From positions 1 through 7,572 of the forward strand of contig CAZKTF010000175.1 of the NCBI GenBank assembly GCA_964555565.1: a stretch of 7,572 bases of DNA. Reading direction: 5' to 3'. Under the pieces are notes generated by a model. That model worked only from the letters and a program-made list of their open reading frames with translations. It was not told the origin of the DNA and ran no database searches. Each line of letters opens with the position of its first letter. Position 1 is the first letter of the stretch. The DNA comes from CAZKTF01 sp964555565. Its GTDB lineage: Bacteria > Planctomycetota > JAJSAM01 > JAKLKS01. Of the stretch, positions 1 through 6,033 are shown piece by piece. The position numbers were made by a program, and so were the translations under genes.

Positions 1-386
1 CGTCCCTCCGGGTTGCGCGTCGCCGGCTCCTCGTTCTCGACCCAGGGGCCCACCTTCGTGGACTCCAGGACCCCCATCGGGCTCTCCTTCTTGATCCAGT
101 GCACCATCATCCCGACGTCGCCGTACTTCGAGGCGATCCGGTCCCGGTCCTCCGGGTGCTCGTCCTCGTGGCGCCCGAGGAGGCGGTGCGCGGGCCAGAG
201 GTTCGTCCACGCCTTCTTCCGCGCCTCGTTCCGCTGCGCGGGCGAGAGGTCGGTGTCCCCCGCCACCTGGAACCACTTCCTCCCCTCGGCGACGAGGTCC
301 TCGGCCTCCTTCGGCAGCTCGGCGGCGCGGACCGGGGAGGAGACCGCGAGGAGCCACGCGAGACCGGCGGCGAGGGCGAGGCGCAT
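1..386 (-). CDS. Secreted protein of unknown function, N-terminal part (runs off left edge)
   Basis: An open frame starts at the ATG at 386-384 and reads to the left edge without a stop, giving about 128 residues. The first 22 or so residues look like a Sec signal peptide: MRL, a hydrophobic core (LALAAGLAWLLAVSS), then a small-residue cleavage region near PVRAA. The mature part is hydrophilic and charged, with segments such as AEDLVAEGRKWFQVAGD and HEDEHPEDRDRIASKYGD. I do not recognise a family. The start is well supported by a GGAGGAGG Shine-Dalgarno (396-403) nine bases upstream. A hydrophilic body after an export signal suggests a periplasmic or extracellular protein. The 3' end lies outside the window, so full length and function cannot be judged. 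I worked this frame out from the minus strand by hand. Confidence is good that it is a gene and low for any function. Confidence 0.72.
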   Translation of the reverse strand, partial: MRLALAAGLAWLLAVSSPVRAAELPKEAEDLVAEGRKWFQVAGDTDLSPAQRNEARKKAWTNLWPAHRLLGRHEDEHPEDRDRIASKYGDVGMMVHWIKKESPMGVLESTKVGPWVENEEPATRNPEG

Positions 387-395
387 CGGCGGGTT

Positions 396-437
396 CCTCC
401 TCCCCTCCCATTGTCCCCGCCGGGGCCTCCGCCGCAA
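396..437 (-). promoter_or_regulatory. Possible promoter and ribosome-binding site of the secreted-protein gene
   Basis: On the minus strand a TTGCGG (432-437) lies 16 bases upstream of a GACAAT (410-415), followed by a strong GGAGGAGG Shine-Dalgarno at 396-403, nine bases from the ATG. The Shine-Dalgarno is convincing. The promoter boxes match consensus only moderately (three of six and four of six) and would give a leader of only about 20 bases, so the promoter part is tentative. Confidence 0.35.
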
Positions 438-545
438 GGGCCCGGGAGGAATCGGGCAGCCAGCAGGACGGACTCACCGCGATCGCCCCCCGCTCGACGA
501 GCCGCCCAGTCCAGCCCGACTCCTTGCGCCAGAGGATCATCCGGC

Positions 546-599
546 TGGAGGCGGCACCCGGATTCGAACCGGGGGATAACGGATTTGCAATCCGACGCC
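546..599 (-). pseudogene. tRNA-Cys 3' fragment (anticodon arm to CCA end), 5' half missing
   Basis: On the minus strand the sequence contains an anticodon arm with loop TTGCAAA (anticodon GCA, cysteine), a variable region, a T arm with stem CCCGG/CCGGG and loop TTCGAAT, the 3' acceptor strand TGCCGCC, a U73-type discriminator T (a known identity element of tRNA-Cys) and an encoded CCA. A functional gene would need GGCGGCA at its 5' end and a D arm with the GG pair. The sequence from about 600 to 625 has neither. Similarity to a normal tRNA-Cys appears to end just before the anticodon stem. I therefore read it as a 3' remnant of about 54 bases, the type of segment that tyrosine integrases use as an attachment-site core. 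An intact tRNA-Cys must exist elsewhere in the genome. A highly diverged but functional tRNA is possible and less likely. Confidence 0.6.
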
Positions 600-816
600 C
601 TGGCATGGGCCCCGAATGACTATCTATGGACCCAACATGGGGTTACGAACGCCGAGGTCCTCAGTAGATGGCTCCGTGTCCCACGGCGTGTCCCACGGAG
701 GACCGAGGTCGCAGGCTCCGGATGGCCGTATGCCCGCCGGAGTGGCGGCTTGACACCGGTGGGAACCGGGGCCGTCCGCAGCGTCCCTCCGCGACCTCAT
801 CCGAGCCGTGCCGGGC
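600..816. other. Non-coding stretch between tRNA fragment and toxin gene
   Basis: No convincing gene is present here. The stretch holds a perfect tandem 12-base repeat (675-698) and a few short GC-rich dyads, for example CCGCC/GGCGG on the minus strand near 734-748. None is followed by a T tract, so I see no intrinsic terminator for the toxin gene. One minus-strand frame stays open to a stop at 624-626 and could be a decayed coding tail, as discussed in the findings. It is not annotated as a gene. Confidence 0.4.
675..698. repeat. Tandem 12-bp repeat of a palindromic unit
   Basis: The unit CGTGTCCCACGG occurs twice back to back with no mismatch. Each copy contains a dyad (CGTG-TCC-CACG), and the first is extended by one pair. 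Paired dyads of this size are typical of protein-binding sites. The nearness to the tRNA-Cys fragment makes a recombinase arm site conceivable, but nothing in the sequence proves it. Confidence 0.5.
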
Positions 817-1368
817 CTATCTGGCCTTGGGGGGACCGGAGCGCCCCCCACTCTGTCCGGCGAGGGCGCGCCGAGCGGTCTCCGTGGGCAGGTAGAGGTG
901 GGAGCGGTCGTCCTCGAGCGAGACGAAACCGTACTTTCCGTAGAAGGAGCGGGCGCCCTCGCTCTTGGCGACGACCTCCACGGCGAACGCGCCCACGGCC
1001 TCGGACGCGCGGAGGGCGACTCGCAGGGACTCCACGAGGAGCGTCGCACCGAGCCCCCGCCCGGCCTCCCTTCGATCCACCGCGAGACGCCCCAGGTGGA
1101 TCACCGGGACGGGGTACTTCGGCAGCCGTCGGCGCTCCCGCTCCGGGAGGTCCCCGAACGCCACCGCCCCGGTGGAGAGGGTGAAGTAGCCGACCACCCC
1201 CCTGTCTCCGGGCCGCGTCGCCACGTAGGTCCGGGAGATCCCCCGGTCCTGGTTCTTGCGGGCGTACCTCTCGAGGAACGCGTCGAGGTCCGGCTCCCCG
1301 CAGTCGAAGCCCGCGCGGACGTGGGACCGGGAGAGCGGGGCGATCTCCCACCCGGGCCCCTCAGCCAT
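817..1368 (-). CDS. GNAT-family acetyltransferase toxin (TacT/AtaT type)
   Basis: A 183-residue GNAT acetyltransferase. Toxins of this class acetylate the amino group of aminoacyl-tRNAs using acetyl-CoA and so stop translation. Family signatures appear in order: FDCGEPDLDAFLERYA at 21-36, GYFTLSTGAVAF at 60-71, LPKYPVPVIHLGRLAVD at 82-98, the acetyl-CoA pyrophosphate loop REAGRGLG at 100-107, and FYGKYGF at 142-148, whose first tyrosine (Y143) corresponds to the catalytic tyrosine of TacT and AtaT. The length is slightly above the usual 160-180, owing to a basic, glycine-rich tail after about residue 165. The ATG lies inside the end of the antitoxin gene, with an 8-base overlap and no strong Shine-Dalgarno of its own, so translation is probably coupled to the antitoxin. 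The substrate tRNA cannot be read from sequence. The key residues look intact, so an active toxin is likely. Confidence 0.9.
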   Translation of the reverse strand: MAEGPGWEIAPLSRSHVRAGFDCGEPDLDAFLERYARKNQDRGISRTYVATRPGDRGVVGYFTLSTGAVAFGDLPERERRRLPKYPVPVIHLGRLAVDRREAGRGLGATLLVESLRVALRASEAVGAFAVEVVAKSEGARSFYGKYGFVSLEDDRSHLYLPTETARRALAGQSGGRSGPPKAR

Positions 1369-1627
1369 GACGGCCGGAGCGACTCACCGCCCGGACGAGG
1401 ACCTCGCTGGGGGCGCGGGCCTCCTCGATCAGCCGGCAGAAGAGCCTCCCGTCCCGCTCGGAGAGCACCGTCCGCGACTCCCTCTCCAGGGCCTCCCGGG
1501 CCCGGTCCAGGGCCGAGGAGAGGACGAAGCTCGTCACCGGCTGGCCCGTGACCAGGGCCGCCCTCTCGATGAGCCGCTTGTTCTGCCGGGTCACCCGGAC
1601 ATCGAGCCGTTCCGACTTGACCGCCAT
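1361..1627 (-). CDS. DUF1778 ribbon-helix-helix antitoxin (TacA/AtaR type)
   Basis: An 88-residue antitoxin that binds and neutralises the adjacent GNAT toxin and represses its own promoter. The N-terminal MAVKSERLDVRVT forms the ribbon strand of the ribbon-helix-helix DNA-binding fold. The helices follow at RQNKRLIERAALVTG and VTSFVLSSALDRAREALE. The C-terminal part (TVLSERDGRLFCRLIEE and on) matches the segment that wraps the toxin in this family. An ATG at 1639 would add MEVR, but I choose the ATG at 1627: an ideal GGAGGT (1632-1637) sits five bases upstream of it and the earlier ATG overlaps that Shine-Dalgarno. The stop codon overlaps the toxin start by 8 bases. Antitoxin-first order and overlap are standard for this class. 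Confidence 0.9.
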   Translation of the reverse strand: MAVKSERLDVRVTRQNKRLIERAALVTGQPVTSFVLSSALDRAREALERESRTVLSERDGRLFCRLIEEARAPSEVLVRAVSRSGRHG

Positions 1628-1659
1628 GCGCACCTCCATGCTGCATCGGCAACGGAATC

Positions 1660-1688
1660 AGTGTACGGCAATCTGCCGCACATGTCAA
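1660..1688 (-). promoter_or_regulatory. Sigma-70 promoter of the toxin-antitoxin operon with embedded palindrome
   Basis: On the minus strand a perfect -35 TTGACA (1683-1688) is followed by a 17-base spacer and a -10 TACACT (1660-1665, four of six). This is by far the best promoter in the window. The spacer contains CGGCA-ATC-TGCCG on the plus strand (1666-1678). The dyad extends imperfectly to 1661-1683, with 8 of 10 arm positions matching, so it covers most of the -10 box and touches the -35 box. This is the expected place for autoregulatory binding by the ribbon-helix-helix antitoxin. The operator role is inferred from family behaviour. Confidence 0.72.
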
Positions 1689-1689
1689 G

Positions 1690-1927
1690 GCCCAACCCCG
1701 CTCCTCCACCGGAAGCCCTCGTCGGCCAAGATCCCCGCCCAGGACTGCAGCCCCGAACGGCGACTCCCCAGTCCTGCCCAGATCACGAACGTCGCAGCGC
1801 ACAGGCTCGCCATGGCCAACCCGGACTTCGAGACCGGGAAGATCGCCGAAGCGTGCGACAAGCTTCCCCTCTGCGACTAGGCCCGCAACTTCTCCTGAGT
1901 GGTGAACGTCATTCCCGTCAGGCGCCC
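1690..1927. other. Gap between toxin-antitoxin promoter and rhomboid gene
   Basis: No recognised gene or RNA. A plus-strand frame from an ATG at 1812 to a TAG at 1878-1880 would give a 22-residue peptide (MANPDFETGKIAEACDK and five more) that reads like the end of a protein. It has no Shine-Dalgarno. Upstream of this ATG the frame stays open back across the antitoxin region, where it is an antisense shadow. It may be a gene remnant. No T-tract terminator is visible after the rhomboid stop codon. Confidence 0.35.
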
Positions 1928-2818
1928 TCAGCGCCGCGCGAGGGCGATCGCGGGGGGGACGAAGGAGGCGACGAGGGCGGCCGCGAGGAGGATCGCCAGC
2001 AGGTCCCAGCGCCGCACCCGGTCGGGGTCCCCCGTGGCCCGGACGCCGAAGGCGAGGAAGTACCCGCAGGGGAGCCCCGCCACGAAGCCCCCCACGTGGG
2101 CCGCGTTGTCGATGACCGGGACGAGGAACCCGACGAGGAGGGTGAGCCCGGCGGTCCGGAGCATCGGCTTGAGGAGGGCCTTGCCCGTCTCCCCGCGCAC
2201 CCGCAGCCCCACGCCGGCCACCAGCCCCACGAGGCCCATGAGCGCCCCGCTGGCCCCGATGTGCGGGGCGTCGGGGGCGTGGCCGAACCGGATGCTGGCG
2301 ACCGAGGCGGCGACACCGGTGAGGAGGTAGAGGGCCAGGGCCTTGCCCCCCCCGTACATCTCCTCGACCAGGGGGCCCAGGCTGAGGAGCGCCGCCATGT
2401 TCATGAGGAGGTGCAGGATCCCCCCGTGGAGGAACACGGCGCAGAGGACCCGCCACCACTCGCGCCCCTCCACCACCTTCCGCGGGACGTTCCCGCCGAA
2501 GGCGTCGAGCACGAGGGAGTAGGGGCCGAGGAGCCCGTCCATCGCGCGCTCCGCCGGGGGAGGGACCTCGATGCCGCGGCGGCGCGCCATGTCCGGGACG
2601 AGCCAGACGTGCGCGGCCACGACGGCGAAGGCGAGGAGGACGTTCGCGAGGAGGATCGCGCGGGTCACGCCCCCCAGGGGGCGGAGCGCCCGGTCCACGA
2701 GCCCCCCCCGCCGGCGCACCTCCGTGGCGCGGAGGTTCCACCCGCAATAGGGACAGGCTTCCTCACCCCCCTCGAGGAGGGCGCGGCATCCCGGGCACAT
2801 CGAGGTGGCCGGGCTCAA
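1928..2818 (-). CDS. Rhomboid-family intramembrane serine protease with N-terminal zinc ribbon
   Basis: Rhomboids cut transmembrane proteins inside the membrane with a Ser-His dyad. Numbering from the TTG at 2818 (296 residues), the protein opens with two CxxC knuckles (CPGC at 8-11, CPYC at 22-25), a zinc-ribbon-like head, then a first membrane segment near 54-74 and a long loop. The rhomboid core follows: EWWRVLCAVFLHGG at 120-133, HLLMN at 136-140 with the oxyanion-hole Asn, GASG at 188-191 with catalytic Ser190, and AAHVGG at 239-244 with catalytic His241. An extra membrane segment at about 273-293 makes seven. Catalytic residues look intact. The start is uncertain: TTG at 2818 begins one base after the guaA stop codon, while ATG at 2800 begins just before the zinc ribbon. 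Neither has a strong Shine-Dalgarno. It probably shares the guaBA transcript. The substrate is unknown. Confidence 0.88.
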   Translation of the reverse strand: MSPATSMCPGCRALLEGGEEACPYCGWNLRATEVRRRGGLVDRALRPLGGVTRAILLANVLLAFAVVAAHVWLVPDMARRRGIEVPPPAERAMDGLLGPYSLVLDAFGGNVPRKVVEGREWWRVLCAVFLHGGILHLLMNMAALLSLGPLVEEMYGGGKALALYLLTGVAASVASIRFGHAPDAPHIGASGALMGLVGLVAGVGLRVRGETGKALLKPMLRTAGLTLLVGFLVPVIDNAAHVGGFVAGLPCGYFLAFGVRATGDPDRVRRWDLLAILLAAALVASFVPPAIALARR

Positions 2819-2819
2819 C

Positions 2820-4358
2820 TCATTCCCACTCGATCGTCCCGGGGGGCTTCGAGGTGACGTCGTAGACGACGCGGTTGACGCCCCGGACCTCGTTCACGAT
2901 CCGGCTCGAGACCCGGGCGAGGACCTCGGGGTCGAGGCGCGCCCAGTCCGCCGTCATGGCGTCCTCGCTCTTCACGGCCCGCACCGCCACGCAGGACTCG
3001 TAGGTCCGCTCGTCCCCCATCACGCCCACGCTCCGCACGGGGAGGAGGACCGCGAACCACTGCCACAGCCCGCCCGCGCGCCCGACCGGGTCCAACACCT
3101 CGCGGACCACGGCGTCGGCGGCGCGGAGGACCTCCAGGCGCTCGCGGGTGACCTCGCCCAGGCAGCGCACCGCGAGGCCCGGGCCGGGGAAGGGCTGCTT
3201 CCAGACCAGATCCGGCGGGAGCCCGAGCTTCTCGCCGAGGACCCGCACCTCGTCCTTGAACAGGTCCCGCAGCGGCTCCACGAGCCGGAAGCCGAGCCGC
3301 TCCGGGAGGCCGCCCACGTTGTGGTGGGTCTTGATGGTCACGCTGGGGCCGCCCAGGGGCGAGAACGACTCGATGACGTCCGGGTAGAGGGTCCCCTGGG
3401 CGAGGAACTCCGCCCCCGCGATGCGGCGGGCCTCGGCCTCGAAGACCTCGATGAAGACCCGGCCGATGGCCTTCCTCTTCTGCTCCGGGTCAATCACGCC
3501 GCGCAGCGCCGCGAGGAAGCGGTCGGAGGCGTCCGCGACGCCGACGTCCACGCGGAAGTGGTCGCGGAACTCCCGCTCCACCAGGTCCCGCTCCCCGCGC
3601 CGGAGGAGCCCCGTGTCCACGAAGATCCCCGTGAGCCGGTCCCCGACCGCGCGGTGGACGATGAGGGCCGCCACGGCGCTGTCGATGCCGCCCGAGATCC
3701 CGCAGATCACCTTGCCCTGGCCCACCTGCCCGCGGACCTTCGCCACGGCGGCCTCGAGGAAGTCCTCCATGACCCAGTCCCGCGGGACGCGCGCGGCGTC
3801 GAGGAAGTTCCCGAGGATCTCCTTCCCCTGCGGCGTGTGGTGGACCTCGGGGTGGAACTGGATCCCGTAGAAGGGGAGGCGCACGTGCTTCAGGGCGGCG
3901 TAGGGGGCGTTGTCGGTGCGGGCCAGCACCGTGAAGTCCGGCCCCGGGGATTCGACGGAGTCCCCGTGGCTCATCCAGACCTGGATCTCCGGCGGGAGGC
4001 CCGCGAAGAGTTCGCCGCCGCCGACGACCCGGAGCGTCGCGTGCCCGTACTCCCGCCGCCCCGTGGCCGGCGAGACGCGGCCGCCGAGGAGCTTGCAGGC
4101 GAGCTGGAGGCCGTAGCAGATCCCCAGGACCGGAAGCCCCATCCCGAGGAGCCCCGGGTCCAGGGTCGGGGCGCCCCCCGCGTAGACCGAGGAGGGGCTG
4201 CCCGAGAGGACCAGCGCGCGGGCCCCCGCGGCCGCCACGTCCTTGGGGGAGATCGTGCAGGGGACGATCCGCGCGTAGACCCTGAGTTCCCGGAGGCGGC
4301 GCGCGATGAGCTGCGTGTACTGGGACCCGAAATCCAGGACGAGGACGGTGGAGGGCAT
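2820..4358 (-). CDS. guaA: GMP synthase (glutamine-hydrolysing)
   Basis: Converts XMP to GMP using ATP and glutamine, the last step of GMP synthesis, in the cytoplasm. The 512-residue length is normal. The class I glutamine amidotransferase domain comes first (about 1-190), with DFGSQYTQLIARR near the start, nucleophile Cys81 in GICYGLQL, and the His169/Glu171 pair in IQFHPEVHH. The ATP pyrophosphatase domain has the P-loop SGGIDS at 222-227 and FVDTGLLR at 246-253. The C-terminal dimerisation domain ends in the conserved KPPGTIEWE. All catalytic residues are present. The ATG is 18 bases after the guaB stop codon and has no obvious Shine-Dalgarno, so coupling to guaB translation is likely. 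The last gene of the operon, a rhomboid protease, begins at or just after its stop codon. Confidence 0.97.
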   Translation of the reverse strand: MPSTVLVLDFGSQYTQLIARRLRELRVYARIVPCTISPKDVAAAGARALVLSGSPSSVYAGGAPTLDPGLLGMGLPVLGICYGLQLACKLLGGRVSPATGRREYGHATLRVVGGGELFAGLPPEIQVWMSHGDSVESPGPDFTVLARTDNAPYAALKHVRLPFYGIQFHPEVHHTPQGKEILGNFLDAARVPRDWVMEDFLEAAVAKVRGQVGQGKVICGISGGIDSAVAALIVHRAVGDRLTGIFVDTGLLRRGERDLVEREFRDHFRVDVGVADASDRFLAALRGVIDPEQKRKAIGRVFIEVFEAEARRIAGAEFLAQGTLYPDVIESFSPLGGPSVTIKTHHNVGGLPERLGFRLVEPLRDLFKDEVRVLGEKLGLPPDLVWKQPFPGPGLAVRCLGEVTRERLEVLRAADAVVREVLDPVGRAGGLWQWFAVLLPVRSVGVMGDERTYESCVAVRAVKSEDAMTADWARLDPEVLARVSSRIVNEVRGVNRVVYDVTSKPPGTIEWE

Positions 4359-4376
4359 CGATCGTACGGGGGCGGG

Positions 4377-5858
4377 CTAGTCGCCGCCCTCCAGCTCGAG
4401 GCCGACCTGGTAGTTCGGCGCCTCCTTCGTGATGGCGATGTCGTGCGGGTGGGCCTCGCGGACCGAGGCGGCCGACTGCCGCAGGAACCGCGTCTTCGTG
4501 CGGAGGGCCTCGATGTCGGGCGCCCCCACGTACCCCATGCCCGCCCGGAGCCCGCCCACGAGCTGGTAGACGAAGTCTGCCAGCGGCCCGCGGAAGGGCA
4601 CGCGCCCCTCGACCCCCTCGGGCACGAGCTTCTCGCGCCCGGCCCCCTCCTGGCGGTAGCGGTCCTGGGAGCCCTGCACCATCGCGCCGAGCGACCCCAT
4701 CCCGCGGTACGCCTTGAACTGCCGCCCGCGGTACAGGATCGTCTCGCCCGGCGCCTCGGCCAGCCCGGCGAACAGGGATCCGCACATGACCGAGTGCGCC
4801 CCCGCGGCGATGGCCTTGGTCACGTCCCCGGAGTAGCGGGCCCCCCCGTCGGAGATCACCGGCACGCCGGCGGGCTCGCAGGCCTTCACGGCGTCCAGGA
4901 TGGCGGTGACCTGCGGGACCCCCACGCCGCTCACGATGCGGGTGGTGCAGATCGACCCGGGCCCGATGCCGACCTTGACGCCGTCCGCCCCGGCCGCCAC
5001 GAGCTCCCGCGCCCCGTCCTCCGTGGCCACGTTCCCCCCCACGACGTCCACGTCCGGGTAACGAGACTTCACGTGGTCCACCATCCGGAGGACGTTGGAG
5101 GAGTGCCCGTGGGCGCTGTCCACGACGACCACGTCCACCCCGGCCCTCACCAGCTCGGTCACGCGCTCGTGGTCCTTCACGCCCACCGCGGCGCCGACCC
5201 TGAGGCGGCCCTGGGCGTCGCGGATCGCGGCGGGGAACTGCATCGTCTTGTTGATGTCCTTGATCGTGATGAGGCCGCGCAGCCGCCCGCCGGCGTCCAC
5301 GAGGAGGAGCTTCTCCACCTTGGCCTCGTGGAGGACCTCCTTGGCCTGCTCCAGGGTCGTCTCGAGGGGTCCCGTGACGAGCGTCCCCTTCGTCATCACG
5401 TCGGCGATCCGCCGCGTGAGGTCCTTCTGGAAGCGGAGGTCGCGTCGCGTGAGGATCCCGACGAGGATCCCGCCCTCCCGCACGATCGGGATGCCGGAGA
5501 TGTCGTTCGTCTCCATGACCGACTTCGCGCGGCCCACGGTCTCCTCGGGGGGGAGGGTGACGGGGTCGCGGATCGCGCCCGACACGACCCGCTTCACGCG
5601 CTGGACCTGGCGGACCTGCTGCTCGATCGTGAGGTTCTTGTGCACGACCCCGATGCCGCCCTGCTGCGCCAGCGCGATGGCGAGCTCCGCCTCGGTCACC
5701 GTGTCCATGGCGGCCGACGCGAGGGGGACGTTCAGGGTGACGCGCCGGGAGAACCGCGTGCGCGTATCGACCTCGGAGGGCACGACGTCGGATCGCGCGG
5801 GGACCAGCAGGACGTCGTCGAAGGTGATCCCCTCGCCGAGGATGCGTCCGTGCGGCAT
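4377..5858 (-). CDS. guaB: IMP dehydrogenase
   Basis: Oxidises IMP to XMP with NAD+, the rate-setting step of guanine nucleotide synthesis. The 493 residues match the family. Visible features are the N-terminal GEGITFDDVLLVP (8-20), ASAAMDTVTE near 48-55, two CBS domains inserted in the barrel at about 95-205 (for example NDISGIPIV and EKLLLVDAGGRLRGLIT), VVDSAHGHS at 245-253, the catalytic loop GPGSICTTR with Cys304, DGGARYSGD at 337-345, and the flap segment EKLVPEGVEGRVP. The two CBS domains are intact, so nucleotide (ATP/GTP) allosteric control is plausible. I chose the ATG at 5858 because MPHGRILGEG matches the usual IMPDH start and a GGAGAGG Shine-Dalgarno lies six bases upstream. The frame stays open to 6071, but that would place non-homologous sequence before it. 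The Shine-Dalgarno lies inside a strong hairpin. Confidence 0.97.
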   Translation of the reverse strand: MPHGRILGEGITFDDVLLVPARSDVVPSEVDTRTRFSRRVTLNVPLASAAMDTVTEAELAIALAQQGGIGVVHKNLTIEQQVRQVQRVKRVVSGAIRDPVTLPPEETVGRAKSVMETNDISGIPIVREGGILVGILTRRDLRFQKDLTRRIADVMTKGTLVTGPLETTLEQAKEVLHEAKVEKLLLVDAGGRLRGLITIKDINKTMQFPAAIRDAQGRLRVGAAVGVKDHERVTELVRAGVDVVVVDSAHGHSSNVLRMVDHVKSRYPDVDVVGGNVATEDGARELVAAGADGVKVGIGPGSICTTRIVSGVGVPQVTAILDAVKACEPAGVPVISDGGARYSGDVTKAIAAGAHSVMCGSLFAGLAEAPGETILYRGRQFKAYRGMGSLGAMVQGSQDRYRQEGAGREKLVPEGVEGRVPFRGPLADFVYQLVGGLRAGMGYVGAPDIEALRTKTRFLRQSAASVREAHPHDIAITKEAPNYQVGLELEGGD

Positions 5859-5862
5859 GGCT

Positions 5863-5912
5863 GACCTCTCCTTTCCTTCTGCGAACTGGTCGCAAAAAAA
5901 AAAGCAGAGGTC
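5863..5912 (-). promoter_or_regulatory. Long hairpin burying the guaB ribosome-binding site, with a U10 arm
   Basis: Read on the minus strand, GACCTCT (5912-5906) pairs with AGAGGTC (5869-5863). After one bulged G (5905), C5904 pairs with G5870. Nine of the ten T residues (5903-5895) face the purine run GAAGGAAAG (5879-5871) as A-U and G-U pairs, and the last T (5894) pairs with A5880. GCGA (5893-5890) pairs with TCGC (5884-5881) around a five-base loop. This gives about 22 continuous pairs with one bulge and four G-U wobbles. The guaB Shine-Dalgarno GGAGAGG (5871-5865) is wholly inside the stem. The pairing is read directly. A regulatory role is inferred. Confidence 0.62.
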
Positions 5913-5935
5913 GGCGGCGGCGTGCCCGCCACCGA
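5911..5935 (-). promoter_or_regulatory. GC-rich hairpin at the start of the guaB leader
   Basis: Minus-strand TCGGTGGCGG and CCGCCGCCGA flank a five-base loop and form a 10-bp stem with one G-U pair. The hairpin sits just upstream of the Shine-Dalgarno hairpin and overlaps its outer arm by two bases, so the two may compete or stack. With the proposed promoter it would lie at the very 5' end of the mRNA. It is not an intrinsic terminator, because the T tract begins seven bases after the stem. Confidence 0.35.
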
Positions 5936-5942
5936 AGGCGGC

Positions 5943-5971
5943 ATCGTAGGGATCCCCCCGGGGGGGGACAA
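5943..5971 (-). promoter_or_regulatory. guaB: Candidate promoter of the guaB-guaA-rhomboid operon
   Basis: Minus-strand TTGTCC (5966-5971) and TACGAT (5943-5948) each match four of six consensus positions with an ideal 17-base spacer. The spacer contains an unusual C-run followed by a G-run, which could form a rigid self-complementary segment. Transcription would start near 5936, giving a leader of about 78 bases that contains both hairpins. In such GC-rich DNA this is the best candidate between the palindromic repeat and guaB, but it is not proven. Confidence 0.4.
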
Positions 5972-6033
5972 GGAATCGGAGGGGGCGGGGCCTCAGGGGT
6001 TCTCCGCCGTTCCGAGTGGCCTGCCGGAAAACG

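Noticed and set aside
440..626. Permuted or intron-containing tRNA-Cys with its 5' half nearby
   Set aside because: No GGCGGCA plus D arm is found on the minus strand on either side of the fragment. GGCGGC near 495-505 is not followed by a D arm.
99..1184. Plus-strand open frame of 361 codons across the tRNA fragment and toxin gene
   Set aside because: Its translation includes the HPDSNRG motif that arises when tRNA genes are read antisense, and the rest is a shadow of minus-strand genes.
1637..1639. ATG at 1639 as the antitoxin start
   Set aside because: It overlaps the GGAGGT Shine-Dalgarno that serves the ATG at 1627, and MAVKSERL is the usual start for this family.
2805..5864. Very long plus-strand open frame (about 1019 codons)
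   Set aside because: It is antisense to guaA and guaB, whose motifs are complete on the other strand. The frame is open only because of extreme GC bias at third positions.
5881..5912. T10 tract as an intrinsic terminator
   Set aside because: On the minus strand the T run follows the upstream hairpin only after seven bases and is itself part of another stem. On the plus strand it is an A run. Neither fits a standard terminator.
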